Below, in pieces: positions 36,597-45,337 of a stretch of DNA of 64,000 nt. Under the pieces are notes generated by a model that saw nothing but the letters and a program-made list of their open reading frames with translations, was not told where the DNA came from and ran no database searches. The stretch is from Zymobacter palmae (lineage in GTDB: Bacteria > Pseudomonadota > Gammaproteobacteria > Pseudomonadales > Halomonadaceae), in NCBI RefSeq assembly GCF_003610015.1, contig NZ_AP018933.1, positions 2,390,035 through 2,454,034 of the forward strand. Reading direction: 5' to 3'. How positions within the stretch are numbered: the stretch's first letter is position 1; every line of letters begins with the position of its first letter. A program made the position numbers and the translations under genes.

Positions 36597-37069
36597 GAGA
36601 GATTCTGTACCTTGTATTCTTGCGTATTGACCTGCAGTACGGCATCGAACGAAATCGGTCGCGTGACATCTACCAGCACTAGCAACGCCTCGACCCGGAA
36701 GCGCAGCATACGTGACTGCTTGGTCTCGTCAGCCAGAATGACTCGCACGTTGCGAAACCGATGGTCCCCGCGCTCAATCGCCAGTTCCAGCTGGCGCTGG
36801 ATGAGCTGACGGTCTTCCGTGCTGTGCACGCCCTTGCCGATGAAATCGGGCAGGCCGTACTCCAGAACAGACCCCTGCAGCGCGGGATAGAAATCAAGCG
36901 ACTCCGACAGCAGCTCGCGGCGCGTATTGACCATAACTTCCAGATCACGCACCACGCTCTGCTTATAATCGTCCAGAGAGCAGAGGCGCCACGGTTGGGC
37001 CTCCACTCGCTGATGCGGGGTATCGTCCAGTAGACGATCAAGCAGCGTAGGTACCAGTCGACGAGTCAT
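36593..37069 (-). CDS. tssE: T6SS baseplate protein TssE (gp25-like)
   Basis: The 158-aa protein is a gp25/lysozyme-like TssE: LVPTLLDRLLDD at the start, then SVVRDLEVMVNTRRE, VLEYGLPDFIGKG and RFRNVRVILADE, with the conserved acidic and arginine residues of the fold. It connects the baseplate wedge to the first sheath disc. The stop overlaps tssF by 4 bp. A 55-bp gap separates it from tssC. Confidence 0.94.
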   Translation of the reverse strand: MTRRLVPTLLDRLLDDTPHQRVEAQPWRLCSLDDYKQSVVRDLEVMVNTRRELLSESLDFYPALQGSVLEYGLPDFIGKGVHSTEDRQLIQRQLELAIERGDHRFRNVRVILADETKQSRMLRFRVEALLVLVDVTRPISFDAVLQVNTQEYKVQNLS

Positions 37070-37124
37070 GAATATCCCCTTCTCGCACGATCAGCATGTC
37101 CTGCACTGCGCCCCCACTCCCTCA

Positions 37125-38627
37125 TTAGCTACGCGCCCCTTGCGGCAGCTCAGCCACCAGACGCAGAGACGCCGTCAGCTCGTCGAGCTGATAGTGAGGA
37201 CGCAGATACGTCACGGCTTTGTAGACACCCGGTTTGCCCGGTACTTCAGCCACTTCGACGCGCGCTTCACGCAGCGGATACTGTGCCTTGGCTTCCTGAC
37301 TCGCGCTGTCGTCCAACAGTACGTATTGGGACAACCACGTATTCAGCTCCTGCTCGACCTGCTTGCGAGATGCAAAGCTACCGGTCTTGTCGCGCATGAT
37401 CGCTTTCATGTAATGCGCAATGCGTGACGTCGCGAAGATGTACTGCAGCTGCGCGGACAGGCGAGCATTGGCGTTGGCCAGATCAGTGTTGTAGGACTTC
37501 TGCTTCTGCGTGGACTGCGTACCGAAGAAAGCGGCGTAGTCGGTGCCCTTGCAGTGCACGAGCGGAATGAAGCCCAAATCGGACAGTTCTTTCTCACGAC
37601 GATCGGTGATCGCGATTTCGGTCGGGCATTTGAGCGCCACTTCACCGTCATCAGTCTCGAACGTGTGCGTCGGCAACCCTTCAACCAGACCACCACCCTC
37701 GACGCCACGAATAGCGACACACCAACCGTACTTGGCAAACGCATCGGTCACGCGAGCCCCCAACGCATACGCGGCGTTCATCCACAGGTACTTGTTGTGG
37801 TCGCGACCATCGGTGTTTTCAACAAAGTTGAACTCTTCGACAGGGGTGGTTTCCGGCCCGTAGGGCAGACGACCCAGTACGTGCGGGCAAGTCAGGCCGA
37901 CATAGCGAGAATCTTCGGAATTGCGGAAGGACTTCCACTTGGCGTATTCAACCGTATCGAAGATCTTCGACAGATCGCGCGGCCCAGCCATGTCGGTGAA
38001 ACTATCCCAGCCAAACAGCTCCGGAGACGCTGCCGAAATGAACGGCGCGTGAGCGGCAGCCGCCACGTGGGAAGCCTCTTCCAGCAGATACATATCTTCT
38101 GGAGAACGAGAAAACTCGTAATCCCCAATCAGCATGCCGAACGGCGCACCACCGAAGGTACCGTATTCTTCTTCGTAGACCTTCTTGAACAGCGCGCTCT
38201 GGTCAAACTCGGAGGCTGATTTGAAGTCACGAATCAGTTCTTTTTTGGAGGCGTTCAGCATCTGGATTTTCATGCTGGTGCCGGTTTCGGTCTGATCCAC
38301 AAGGTATTTCAGACCACGCCACGAAGCTTCCATCTGTTGGAACTCATTGGCGTGCATGACTTCGTTCATCTGCTCGGACAACAGCGCATCAATATCGGCG
38401 ATACGTGCATCCAGCACAGCGATCAGGTCCTTGCTGGGAGTTACTTCACCTTCCAGCACCTGAGAGACCAGCTCACCAATCAGATCGCGAGTACGCTCGC
38501 GTTCAGTTTCGGAGCGTGCGACACGGCTTTCGGAGATGATGCTGTCCAGCAGCGACGCCGGTGGGGCAAAGACTTCCGGTTCGGCATCGAGGGTTTCGAC
38601 GTGAACCTGCTGTTCCTTGTCACTCAT
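37125..38627 (-). CDS. tssC: T6SS contractile sheath large subunit TssC
   Basis: The 500-aa protein is TssC (VipB): LLDSIISESRVARSE near the N terminus, HANEFQQMEASWRGLKYLVD, FGMLIGDYEFSRSPEDMYLL, ASPELFGWDSFTDMAGPRDL and GGGLVEGLPTHTFETDDGEV. The end carries RPHYQLDELTASLRLVAELP, the usual C-terminal strand. With TssB it forms the sheath whose contraction drives the tube. It begins 20 bp after tssB, as is typical. Confidence 0.97.
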   Translation of the reverse strand: MSDKEQQVHVETLDAEPEVFAPPASLLDSIISESRVARSETERERTRDLIGELVSQVLEGEVTPSKDLIAVLDARIADIDALLSEQMNEVMHANEFQQMEASWRGLKYLVDQTETGTSMKIQMLNASKKELIRDFKSASEFDQSALFKKVYEEEYGTFGGAPFGMLIGDYEFSRSPEDMYLLEEASHVAAAAHAPFISAASPELFGWDSFTDMAGPRDLSKIFDTVEYAKWKSFRNSEDSRYVGLTCPHVLGRLPYGPETTPVEEFNFVENTDGRDHNKYLWMNAAYALGARVTDAFAKYGWCVAIRGVEGGGLVEGLPTHTFETDDGEVALKCPTEIAITDRREKELSDLGFIPLVHCKGTDYAAFFGTQSTQKQKSYNTDLANANARLSAQLQYIFATSRIAHYMKAIMRDKTGSFASRKQVEQELNTWLSQYVLLDDSASQEAKAQYPLREARVEVAEVPGKPGVYKAVTYLRPHYQLDELTASLRLVAELPQGARS

Positions 38628-38646
38628 GCGGATAATCCTCTCTCAA

Positions 38647-39180
38647 TCAGTCCTGTTCTTGATCCGTATCGCCAGCGGCTGCTTCGCTACCGAATTCAGC
38701 ACCCAGCGTGCGAAGCTTCTCAGGATTCTGCAGCACGTCCATCAGCAACTCTTCGAGCTTGTCGTTGCCGCCCATCTTGTTGCGCAGATCTGCCAGCTTG
38801 TTGCGAACTTCAAGCAGCTTGCGCAGAGGTTCGACCTGCTTGACCACATTCTGCGGTTCGAAGTCTTCGAGCGACGTGAAGTTGAGCTCGATCGGCAGTT
38901 GCGTACCATCATTGGTCAGCGTGTTATTAACGCGGTACGTCAGACGCGGCTTGGTGCCTTTCAGGACGCTATTGAAATTGTCACGGTCGATGCTGACGAA
39001 CTTGCGGTCCTTGAGTTTCGGCGGCGGCGTCAGCGGGTTGCCAGCGTAGTCCCCTACCACACCGACAACGAAAGGCAGTTCTTTCTGTTCCCGTGCATCC
39101 CCGACTTCCACGTCGTAAGTGATGTGTACGCGCGGTGCACGTACGCGGCTCAATTTCTGCTGTGTACTTTCTCTAGCCAT
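38647..39180 (-). CDS. tssB: T6SS contractile sheath small subunit TssB
   Basis: The 177-aa protein is TssB (VipA): VRAPRVHITYDVEVGDA, KELPFVVGVVGDYAGNP, KDRKFVSIDRDNFNSVL and LNFTSLEDFEPQNVVKQVEP followed by a Leu-rich helix. The C terminus has an acidic tail. It pairs with TssC, and the TssB helix is part of the ClpV-recognised assembly. It is the first sheath gene and follows the unknown 39248 gene after 68 bp. Confidence 0.97.
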   Translation of the reverse strand: MARESTQQKLSRVRAPRVHITYDVEVGDAREQKELPFVVGVVGDYAGNPLTPPPKLKDRKFVSIDRDNFNSVLKGTKPRLTYRVNNTLTNDGTQLPIELNFTSLEDFEPQNVVKQVEPLRKLLEVRNKLADLRNKMGGNDKLEELLMDVLQNPEKLRTLGAEFGSEAAAGDTDQEQD

Positions 39181-39247
39181 AGCGTCACAGACCTCATTAC
39201 GGATAAAGCGTGGTTATATATGTTTTTGAATTCATGAGGGTATCGCA

Positions 39248-40000
39248 TCACAGCGATGCGACGACCCGTTGCAGCCTAAGCTTTAGCTCGTCTTCAATGG
39301 ACTCGATGGCACTTTCATCGACCAGCTCTTCGAAGGCGTTGTTGCCCGCTATTTCAGTGCTGTTGCGAATCATGTCATCGCTGGGCAGACGAGACTTCAG
39401 CGGTGACCCCAGTACGCATAGAGGAAGATCACCAAACTCGCGGACGCGCTCGAAGCCGATAGGGAAACGCAGTCCCAACAGCAACCGCCCTAGCCCTGCC
39501 GTGCGATTGATGCAGAAGAACAGCATCAGATAGTGCACTACGAAGCGGTGCAGTTCGGCATTGCTACGGTTGGGATCGCGCATCAAGCGACGGAAGCGCG
39601 CCAGCTCGAACCCTTCGAACCCCACAACCCAGCGGGCGGGGTTCAGAATGCGAACCGGCTGACGCAGCCCTTCAACCCGGCGATCGTATTCATAGGGGTA
39701 CAGCACCGGGCGGGTATTCATCAGATCCAGCGGCACTTCCAGCTCGTTGATGAGTCCAAAGGGTGCCGTCATCGCGATCTGTTCGTAGAGCGTCTTGAAT
39801 TCCTTGAAGGCGTGCTGGCTTTCCCGAGTGCTGCCGCGAGGTGCTCCTTGCAGGAATTCACCAAAAACGCGCTGAGGATTGATCAGCAGTGAGAGCGTCG
39901 ACAGATAGTCCGATGCCTGCTGCCGCAGCATGTCCGATACGGCACGCGTCTGCTTGCGCAAGCGAATGAAGGATTCAACGTCAAATGTTTGCGTCGTCAT
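39248..40000 (-). CDS. T6SS-locus protein, family not recognised
   Basis: The 250-aa soluble protein starts MTTQTFDVESFIRLRKQTR. It has long amphipathic helices, a patch LYPYEYDRRVEGLRQPVRI and a Leu-rich segment (VHYLMLFFCINRTAGLGRLLLGLRFP) too short of charges to be clearly soluble or membrane-bound. AGAGG lies 7 bases before the ATG at 40000. It leads the tssBC run, so it may be a regulator, sheath accessory or effector-related protein. I cannot name the family. Confidence 0.6.
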   Translation of the reverse strand: MTTQTFDVESFIRLRKQTRAVSDMLRQQASDYLSTLSLLINPQRVFGEFLQGAPRGSTRESQHAFKEFKTLYEQIAMTAPFGLINELEVPLDLMNTRPVLYPYEYDRRVEGLRQPVRILNPARWVVGFEGFELARFRRLMRDPNRSNAELHRFVVHYLMLFFCINRTAGLGRLLLGLRFPIGFERVREFGDLPLCVLGSPLKSRLPSDDMIRNSTEIAGNNAFEELVDESAIESIEDELKLRLQRVVASL

Positions 40001-40049
40001 GAGCATGCCTCTATGTCTCACGCACTGAGTCATCTTCTCAGGCGAGTCT

Positions 40050-40496
40050 CTACTTCACGGGTGCCAAGGGAGCCATTCGCCTGAGCTCATGTGCATGCTC
40101 GCTGTCGTGATCTTCCAACGGGCTCAGAACGTCCCCTTTCAATTCGAAGGCGCGTTCGGTGGTACGGACAGTGGAAGACTTGACGACAAGGCGATAGACC
40201 GGCGGCTGCGGTTGAAGGTCCTTGGACCATTCACCCCATGAGGTAGACGTGAAGTTGCCGCCAGGCGCGTCGACATGAGTTTCATTCAGAACATAGCCCT
40301 TGGGCTCACCGGTCTGAATATCCTGATAAAGGGAGAGATCGGCACCGATAGCCGTGCAGTCGCTGCACGCCAGCGTACCTTTGAAGCGCATGACGGGGTC
40401 ATACGTGATGGTCTGCTCTGCGGGCTTGTCATGACCGGCACAGCCGGACAGGAAAAGTACGCACGCAGCAATAGCAGTTATAAAGCGGGCATTCAT
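40050..40496 (-). CDS. NlpE-like outer-membrane lipoprotein
   Basis: The 148-aa precursor starts MNARFITAIAACVLFLSGC, a lipoprotein signal with lipidated C19. The mature part has an NlpE N-terminal-type domain: MRFKGTLACSDCTAIGADLSLYQ with a CxxC (C44, C47), then a short beta-barrel-like remainder. E. coli NlpE senses lipoprotein sorting and redox stress and activates Cpx. This protein lacks the second NlpE domain. It sits 49 bp upstream of the unknown 39248 gene and may open the T6SS transcription unit. A function in the T6SS is inference. Confidence 0.72.
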   Translation of the reverse strand: MNARFITAIAACVLFLSGCAGHDKPAEQTITYDPVMRFKGTLACSDCTAIGADLSLYQDIQTGEPKGYVLNETHVDAPGGNFTSTSWGEWSKDLQPQPPVYRLVVKSSTVRTTERAFELKGDVLSPLEDHDSEHAHELRRMAPLAPVK

Positions 40497-41239
40497 GCCT
40501 CGTTTACCCCCAAAAAAACCTGTGTCGAAGCGCATCAGGCCATGCCATGACGACATGGAAGCCCGTTTCGCAAACAGCATCCGCTACTTTGAATAATGCA
40601 CCACCATAATACTTCCGGTTTATTCTACCAGATAGATCTTCAGGACTCTGCCTTGAAATGGCGTGCTGTTAGGTTATCGTCCAGATACCTTTTCTTGTTC
40701 ATTTTTTTCCAAGAACGGTAATTAAGACAAAATGCGATATGGTTTGTAAAGGTTGAAAATGAAGAAACCAACATCTTTTCCATATCGCCCATCATGCATC
40801 ATTCATTATCAATGGGTTACGAATGCGTCATCGCACCGCAATGCTGTACCACATACGTTGCGATTAGATTCATCCACCACGCACCAGACATAATAAACAA
40901 CGATAAAATACGCCGAGCATACACTTCATACTTATTTCTTATCATTTTACTCAGGTATTGTTATCGACCGCATTTAACGTACACACCTCGCAGGCCCATA
41001 AAGGGCATCTCACCGCATCACTCATTACCATAACGATAACAAATAATCCGCCATTACTGGACACCACGGTAAGGAAGCGTCAACTCGACGTTTCCATGAT
41101 CACTGCTATCTTGAAGACGGAGGAAGCAACAACGCGACCCATCTATTACTGCCAGCCCATTAAAAGGCAGACCATCACGCTATATTGCGTTGGCATGGTC
41201 AGCTTTTACACGTCATAACGGCCAGGATAACGAGCGCTT
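40497..41239. other. Long intergenic region between the T6SS run and the LysR gene
   Basis: About 740 bp of AT-rich sequence between divergent genes. It must contain the promoters of the NlpE-like gene (and perhaps the T6SS operon) and of the LysR gene. Short open frames here look random. No strong promoter, hairpin or repeat stands out. Confidence 0.55.
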
Positions 41240-42184
41240 ATGAGCACAGCACGCCCCCAGAGGTTCAGTGGCTTAAAGGGCTACATCGACCGCAGAATGA
41301 CCATCAAGCACCTTCGCATACTGACGGCTATTGCTCGCTACGGAAAACTGTCCGAAGCAGCACACAGCCTCAATACGACCACCTCCAACGTTTCGAAGAC
41401 ACTGAAGGAAATCGACGAATTCATTGGCGAGCGTTTATTCGTTCGTCATAACGGCATGTTCAAAGAAACCGAGCGTTCGCGGCACCTGCTCACACTGGCC
41501 AACGATATCTTTTCGGCCATGGATCGCACCAAGGAGCGACTTGATCAGCATCCACCGCTTCATCCCCATACCACGATCATGATCGGCTATTACCGCACGC
41601 TGATGAGCGGCCGCGCCCACACGCTATGGAACAAACTAGTGCTGACAGAGCGCTCGTCCAGCGTGATGCTGACACGTCTGTCTCCCAGCGACCTGCGCCA
41701 TCAAGAGAACTCACGGCAAGATTTCGACATCATCCTGTCCAGCAGCGACCTGCGCCCTTTCCTGCATTTTCCGGAATGGCATCTCATCACGCGCCCGCTG
41801 CAGGATCTCGTCTTTATGACCAGTGAGCAGCATCGCACAGCTCCGCCGCGCAGCTTCTTTCTGCCGGCCTGCTCGGAAAGCGTCAACCAAGTACTGACGC
41901 ACTACATCCACAAATACTTTCCCGATCACGAATCCATCAGCTATTACGATTCGCTTCACTCTATCCTCGAAGTACTGGAACATCCAGGCGCCTGCATCGC
42001 CGCAGAGCGGCTCGATAGCCAGCAGATAGCACAGTCGGTTCCTATCCGGGTGATCCAGTCCATGAATCACCACGGCCTGCACTATCAGGCCGCTCTCAAT
42101 GTCGGGCTGCTTGAGCGCAAGGGTCTACTGGATGATATAGATGCACTGCTACGCGAGATCGCCATCGCCGAGCAGGGAAGCTGA
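41240..42184 (+). CDS. LysR-type transcriptional regulator
   Basis: The 314-aa protein has a LysR helix-turn-helix near the N terminus: MTIKHLRILTAIARYGKLSEAAHSLNTT, then NVSKTLKEIDEFIGERLFVR. The C-terminal part is a diverged substrate-binding domain, with GAC, AERLDSQQIAQ and YQAALNVGLLERKGLLDDIDALL. The first ATG (41240) is taken; a start at 41297 would begin directly at the DNA-binding domain. It is convergent with the mdtABC-like operon rather than divergent, so direct control of that operon is not implied. Confidence 0.85.
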   Translation: MSTARPQRFSGLKGYIDRRMTIKHLRILTAIARYGKLSEAAHSLNTTTSNVSKTLKEIDEFIGERLFVRHNGMFKETERSRHLLTLANDIFSAMDRTKERLDQHPPLHPHTTIMIGYYRTLMSGRAHTLWNKLVLTERSSSVMLTRLSPSDLRHQENSRQDFDIILSSSDLRPFLHFPEWHLITRPLQDLVFMTSEQHRTAPPRSFFLPACSESVNQVLTHYIHKYFPDHESISYYDSLHSILEVLEHPGACIAAERLDSQQIAQSVPIRVIQSMNHHGLHYQAALNVGLLERKGLLDDIDALLREIAIAEQGS

Positions 42185-42217
42185 CATTTCCTTCCTGCCA
42201 GCGATGGCATTCGTTCA

Positions 42218-45200
42218 TTACTGTGTAGGCCGGATGTGCAACCAAAGCCGTAGCAACCACTGCTCGAAGCGCGCCATGTACAGATAAATGACCGGCGTTG
42301 TGTAGAGTGTCAGTAACTGGCTGACCACTAACCCACCCGCAATAGCAATACCCAGCGGTCGCCGCAGATCCGCACTGCCGCCGCTTTCAAGCATCAACGG
42401 CAGCGCACCGCAGAACGCCGCCAGCGATGTCATCATAATGGGACGCAGACGCTGGCGGCAGGCTTCCGTAATCGCCCGCTCTTCCGAGATATGCTGCTGG
42501 CGACGATGCGCAAGGGCAAAGTCGACTAGCATGATCGCGTTCTTTTTGACGATCCCCATTAACAGCAGGATGCCGATAAAGCTGATCAGAGACAGCCGCG
42601 TTCCCGTAATATCGATCAACAACAGCGCGCCAAGCCCAGCAGAAGGCAGCGTTGAAAGAATCGTCAGTGGGTGAACCAGACTTTCATACAGAACGCCCAG
42701 CACGATGTACATCGTCAACAACGCCGCTACCAGCAACAAGGGCAACGCCGACGACGACTGCTGGAACATCTTCTGCGAACCACCGAAGCCCGACTTGATC
42801 TTGTCAGGCAGGCCTATCTTGGTCATGGTCTGCTGGATGTCATCCTGTACGTCATTGAGCGTAACACCGGGCACCAAGTTGAAGGCGATCACCATCGTCG
42901 CCATCTGATCCTCATGATCAACGGACGTCGCGGCACTCCCCGTTTCAATATGGGCGAATGCCGACAGCGGAATGCGTTGACCGTCATCGTTGATGACCGA
43001 CAGCATATCCAGCACTTCAGGCTCTGCGGTCCATGCAGGCGCCAGGCCCATGATGACATGGTATTCATTCATCACTTCATGACGAGTGGCCACTTGGGTC
43101 TGCCCGAAGGCATTGCCAAGGAAGTCGTCGATGTCCGCCATATTGACGCCGTATCGCTCGGCTTGAGTACGGTCAACGATCAACCGTACTTCTCGTCCAC
43201 GTGCGGTACTGTCGTTTTCAAACCCAGTCAGCGAAGGCAGTTTTCTCAATGCAGCATCGACCTTAGGCGTCCATTCACGCAGCAAGGCCAGATCATCGGA
43301 TTGCAGAGTGAACTGGTATGCTGCGTTGGCACTGCGCCCCCCTGACATCAGGTCCTGCATAGAACGCAAGTTGAACTCGACGCCCGGTTTCAACTTGCTC
43401 AAGCGCGCCGTCAGACGCTGCACGACCTGATCCGCCGTCGCGTCACGCTCACTGATCGGCTTGAGCTGGATGATATAGCTGGCCGTATTGCGCGAACCAA
43501 AGCCCCCGCTACCCGTCGATGACACCACGTGTTCAATGGAGGGGTCCTTTCGCACCTCTTCATTGAACTGATTGACGATCGGGATCAGCGCCTGTGATGA
43601 GGTGGCCTGATCAGCACGCAGACGCCCCATCAGAACGCCGGTGTCCTGCGAGGGGAAGAATTCCTTCTCGACACGGGTCACGAAATAGCCCATCAACACA
43701 ATGGTGCCCAGAAAACCACACAACACCAGACGGCGATGCTTTAAAGCCCAATCCAACGAACGCATATAGCCGTGGGTCATCCCCTGCCCCAAGCGCACCA
43801 CCATGTCATGAAGACGCGCTAGAGTGCGCTGACGCGTATACAGCGGTTTCGAATGATCGGGATCCTTCAGCAAGCGCGCGCACAGCATCGGCGTCAGTGT
43901 TAACGACACCAACAGTGAGATGATCAAGGCGATGCAGAGGGTCATCGCAAACTCGCGGAACAGCTTACCGATCATGTCGGAGTTCAGCAGGATCGGCAGG
44001 AATACCGCTATCAGCGACAGGGTCATCGCCATGACGGTAAAGCCAATCTCGCGCGCGCCTTCGATGGCCGCCTGCAACCGCCCTTTGCCCATTTCGCGAT
44101 GACGAATGACGTTTTCGAGCACCACGATGGCATCGTCGACCACGAACCCCGTGGCAATGATCATCGCCATGAGTGAGAGGTTGTCGAGACTGTACCCCAG
44201 CAGATAGGTGATGGCGCAGGTACCCACCAGCGACAGCGGCAACGTACAGGCGGGAATGAACACCGCCCGCCAGTTACGCAGAAAGAGATAGACGATGAAG
44301 ACGACCAGTGCGATAGAAGCCAGCAGTGCTTCTTCGGTGGCGCGCAGCGATTCCTGCACGCCACCGGAACGATCCAACACTGTGTGGATCTGAACGCCTT
44401 CCGGCATCAAGGCCTTGAGCTGAGGCGTGAGCGCTTTGAGATGTTCGACAGTCTCAATGATGTTAGCCCCTGCTGCACGCGACGCGCCGATGATGACCGC
44501 CGGACGCCCGTTGTAGTAACCGTTGCTGTACAGCGTTTCCCCACCGTCATACACATGTGCCACATCGCCCAGACGCACGGCGGCACCGTCGTGCCACGCA
44601 ACGATCACATCCCGCAGCTTCACCGCATCCACCTGCTGCGCATTGGTACTGATCCACCACTGGCGCTCATCACCCTGCAGTACGCCTACAGGCTTATCCG
44701 GCAGCGCATTGTTGATTGCACTCTTGACGGTGGTGAGTGCTATGCCTTGCTGTTCCAGCAGCAGCGGTTCGATATCAACTCTAATCCCGGGGGCGGCACC
44801 GCCATAAATCGACGTTCCTCCAACCCCATTGACCTGAGCCATCTTAGGCTGCAACACGCTGTTCACTAGGTCGTAGAGCTGAGGCTGCGTCATGATGTCG
44901 GATGTCAACGCCAGCATCATGATAGGAGCACCGCTCGGGTTCATCTTCTGATAGCTGGGACGCGAAGTCATACCGCTCGGCAGCAAGCTTTGGGCGGCGT
45001 TGAGTGCAGCCTGGACATCACGCGCGGCACTATCGACATCGCGATCCATATCAAACTGCATGATGATGCGCGTACTGCCTTGACTACTGGTCGAGGTCAG
45101 TTCGTTGACGCCAGATATCTTGCCCAGCGCGCGCTCCAGCGGAGCCGCTACAGACGACGACATCGTTTCAGGGCTGGCGCCAGACAGCGAAGCACGCACC

Positions 45201-45337
45201 ATAATGACGGGGAAGTCGATCTGAGGCAGCGGCGACACCGGCATCAGAGAGAAGCCCAGCAGCCCCAGCAGCAGCACTGACAGGCTACTGAGGATGGTCA
45301 GGACGGGGCGAGTGATGAAGAGCGCTACGCCTTTCAT
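42218..45337 (-). CDS. mdtC: RND multidrug efflux pump, MdtC-like
   Basis: The 1039-aa inner-membrane RND transporter starts MKGVALFITRPVLTILSSLS. It has twelve membrane segments, two large periplasmic loops and the proton-relay Asp pair in FVVDDAIVVLENV. The N-terminal block (PVSPLPQIDFPVIMVRASL, SRPSYQKMNPSGAPIMMLAL) fits MdtC rather than AcrB. In E. coli MdtB and MdtC form a heterotrimer exporting bile salts, novobiocin and some metals through TolC. The start overlaps mdtB by 4 bp, supporting a fixed stoichiometry. No outer-membrane channel gene follows, so a TolC elsewhere is needed. Confidence 0.88.
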   Translation of the reverse strand: MKGVALFITRPVLTILSSLSVLLLGLLGFSLMPVSPLPQIDFPVIMVRASLSGASPETMSSSVAAPLERALGKISGVNELTSTSSQGSTRIIMQFDMDRDVDSAARDVQAALNAAQSLLPSGMTSRPSYQKMNPSGAPIMMLALTSDIMTQPQLYDLVNSVLQPKMAQVNGVGGTSIYGGAAPGIRVDIEPLLLEQQGIALTTVKSAINNALPDKPVGVLQGDERQWWISTNAQQVDAVKLRDVIVAWHDGAAVRLGDVAHVYDGGETLYSNGYYNGRPAVIIGASRAAGANIIETVEHLKALTPQLKALMPEGVQIHTVLDRSGGVQESLRATEEALLASIALVVFIVYLFLRNWRAVFIPACTLPLSLVGTCAITYLLGYSLDNLSLMAMIIATGFVVDDAIVVLENVIRHREMGKGRLQAAIEGAREIGFTVMAMTLSLIAVFLPILLNSDMIGKLFREFAMTLCIALIISLLVSLTLTPMLCARLLKDPDHSKPLYTRQRTLARLHDMVVRLGQGMTHGYMRSLDWALKHRRLVLCGFLGTIVLMGYFVTRVEKEFFPSQDTGVLMGRLRADQATSSQALIPIVNQFNEEVRKDPSIEHVVSSTGSGGFGSRNTASYIIQLKPISERDATADQVVQRLTARLSKLKPGVEFNLRSMQDLMSGGRSANAAYQFTLQSDDLALLREWTPKVDAALRKLPSLTGFENDSTARGREVRLIVDRTQAERYGVNMADIDDFLGNAFGQTQVATRHEVMNEYHVIMGLAPAWTAEPEVLDMLSVINDDGQRIPLSAFAHIETGSAATSVDHEDQMATMVIAFNLVPGVTLNDVQDDIQQTMTKIGLPDKIKSGFGGSQKMFQQSSSALPLLLVAALLTMYIVLGVLYESLVHPLTILSTLPSAGLGALLLIDITGTRLSLISFIGILLLMGIVKKNAIMLVDFALAHRRQQHISEERAITEACRQRLRPIMMTSLAAFCGALPLMLESGGSADLRRPLGIAIAGGLVVSQLLTLYTTPVIYLYMARFEQWLLRLWLHIRPTQ

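Noticed and set aside
41240-42184. LysR gene as a divergent local regulator of mdtABC
   Set aside because: The gene is convergent with mdtC, not divergent from mdtA, so the layout does not support local control.
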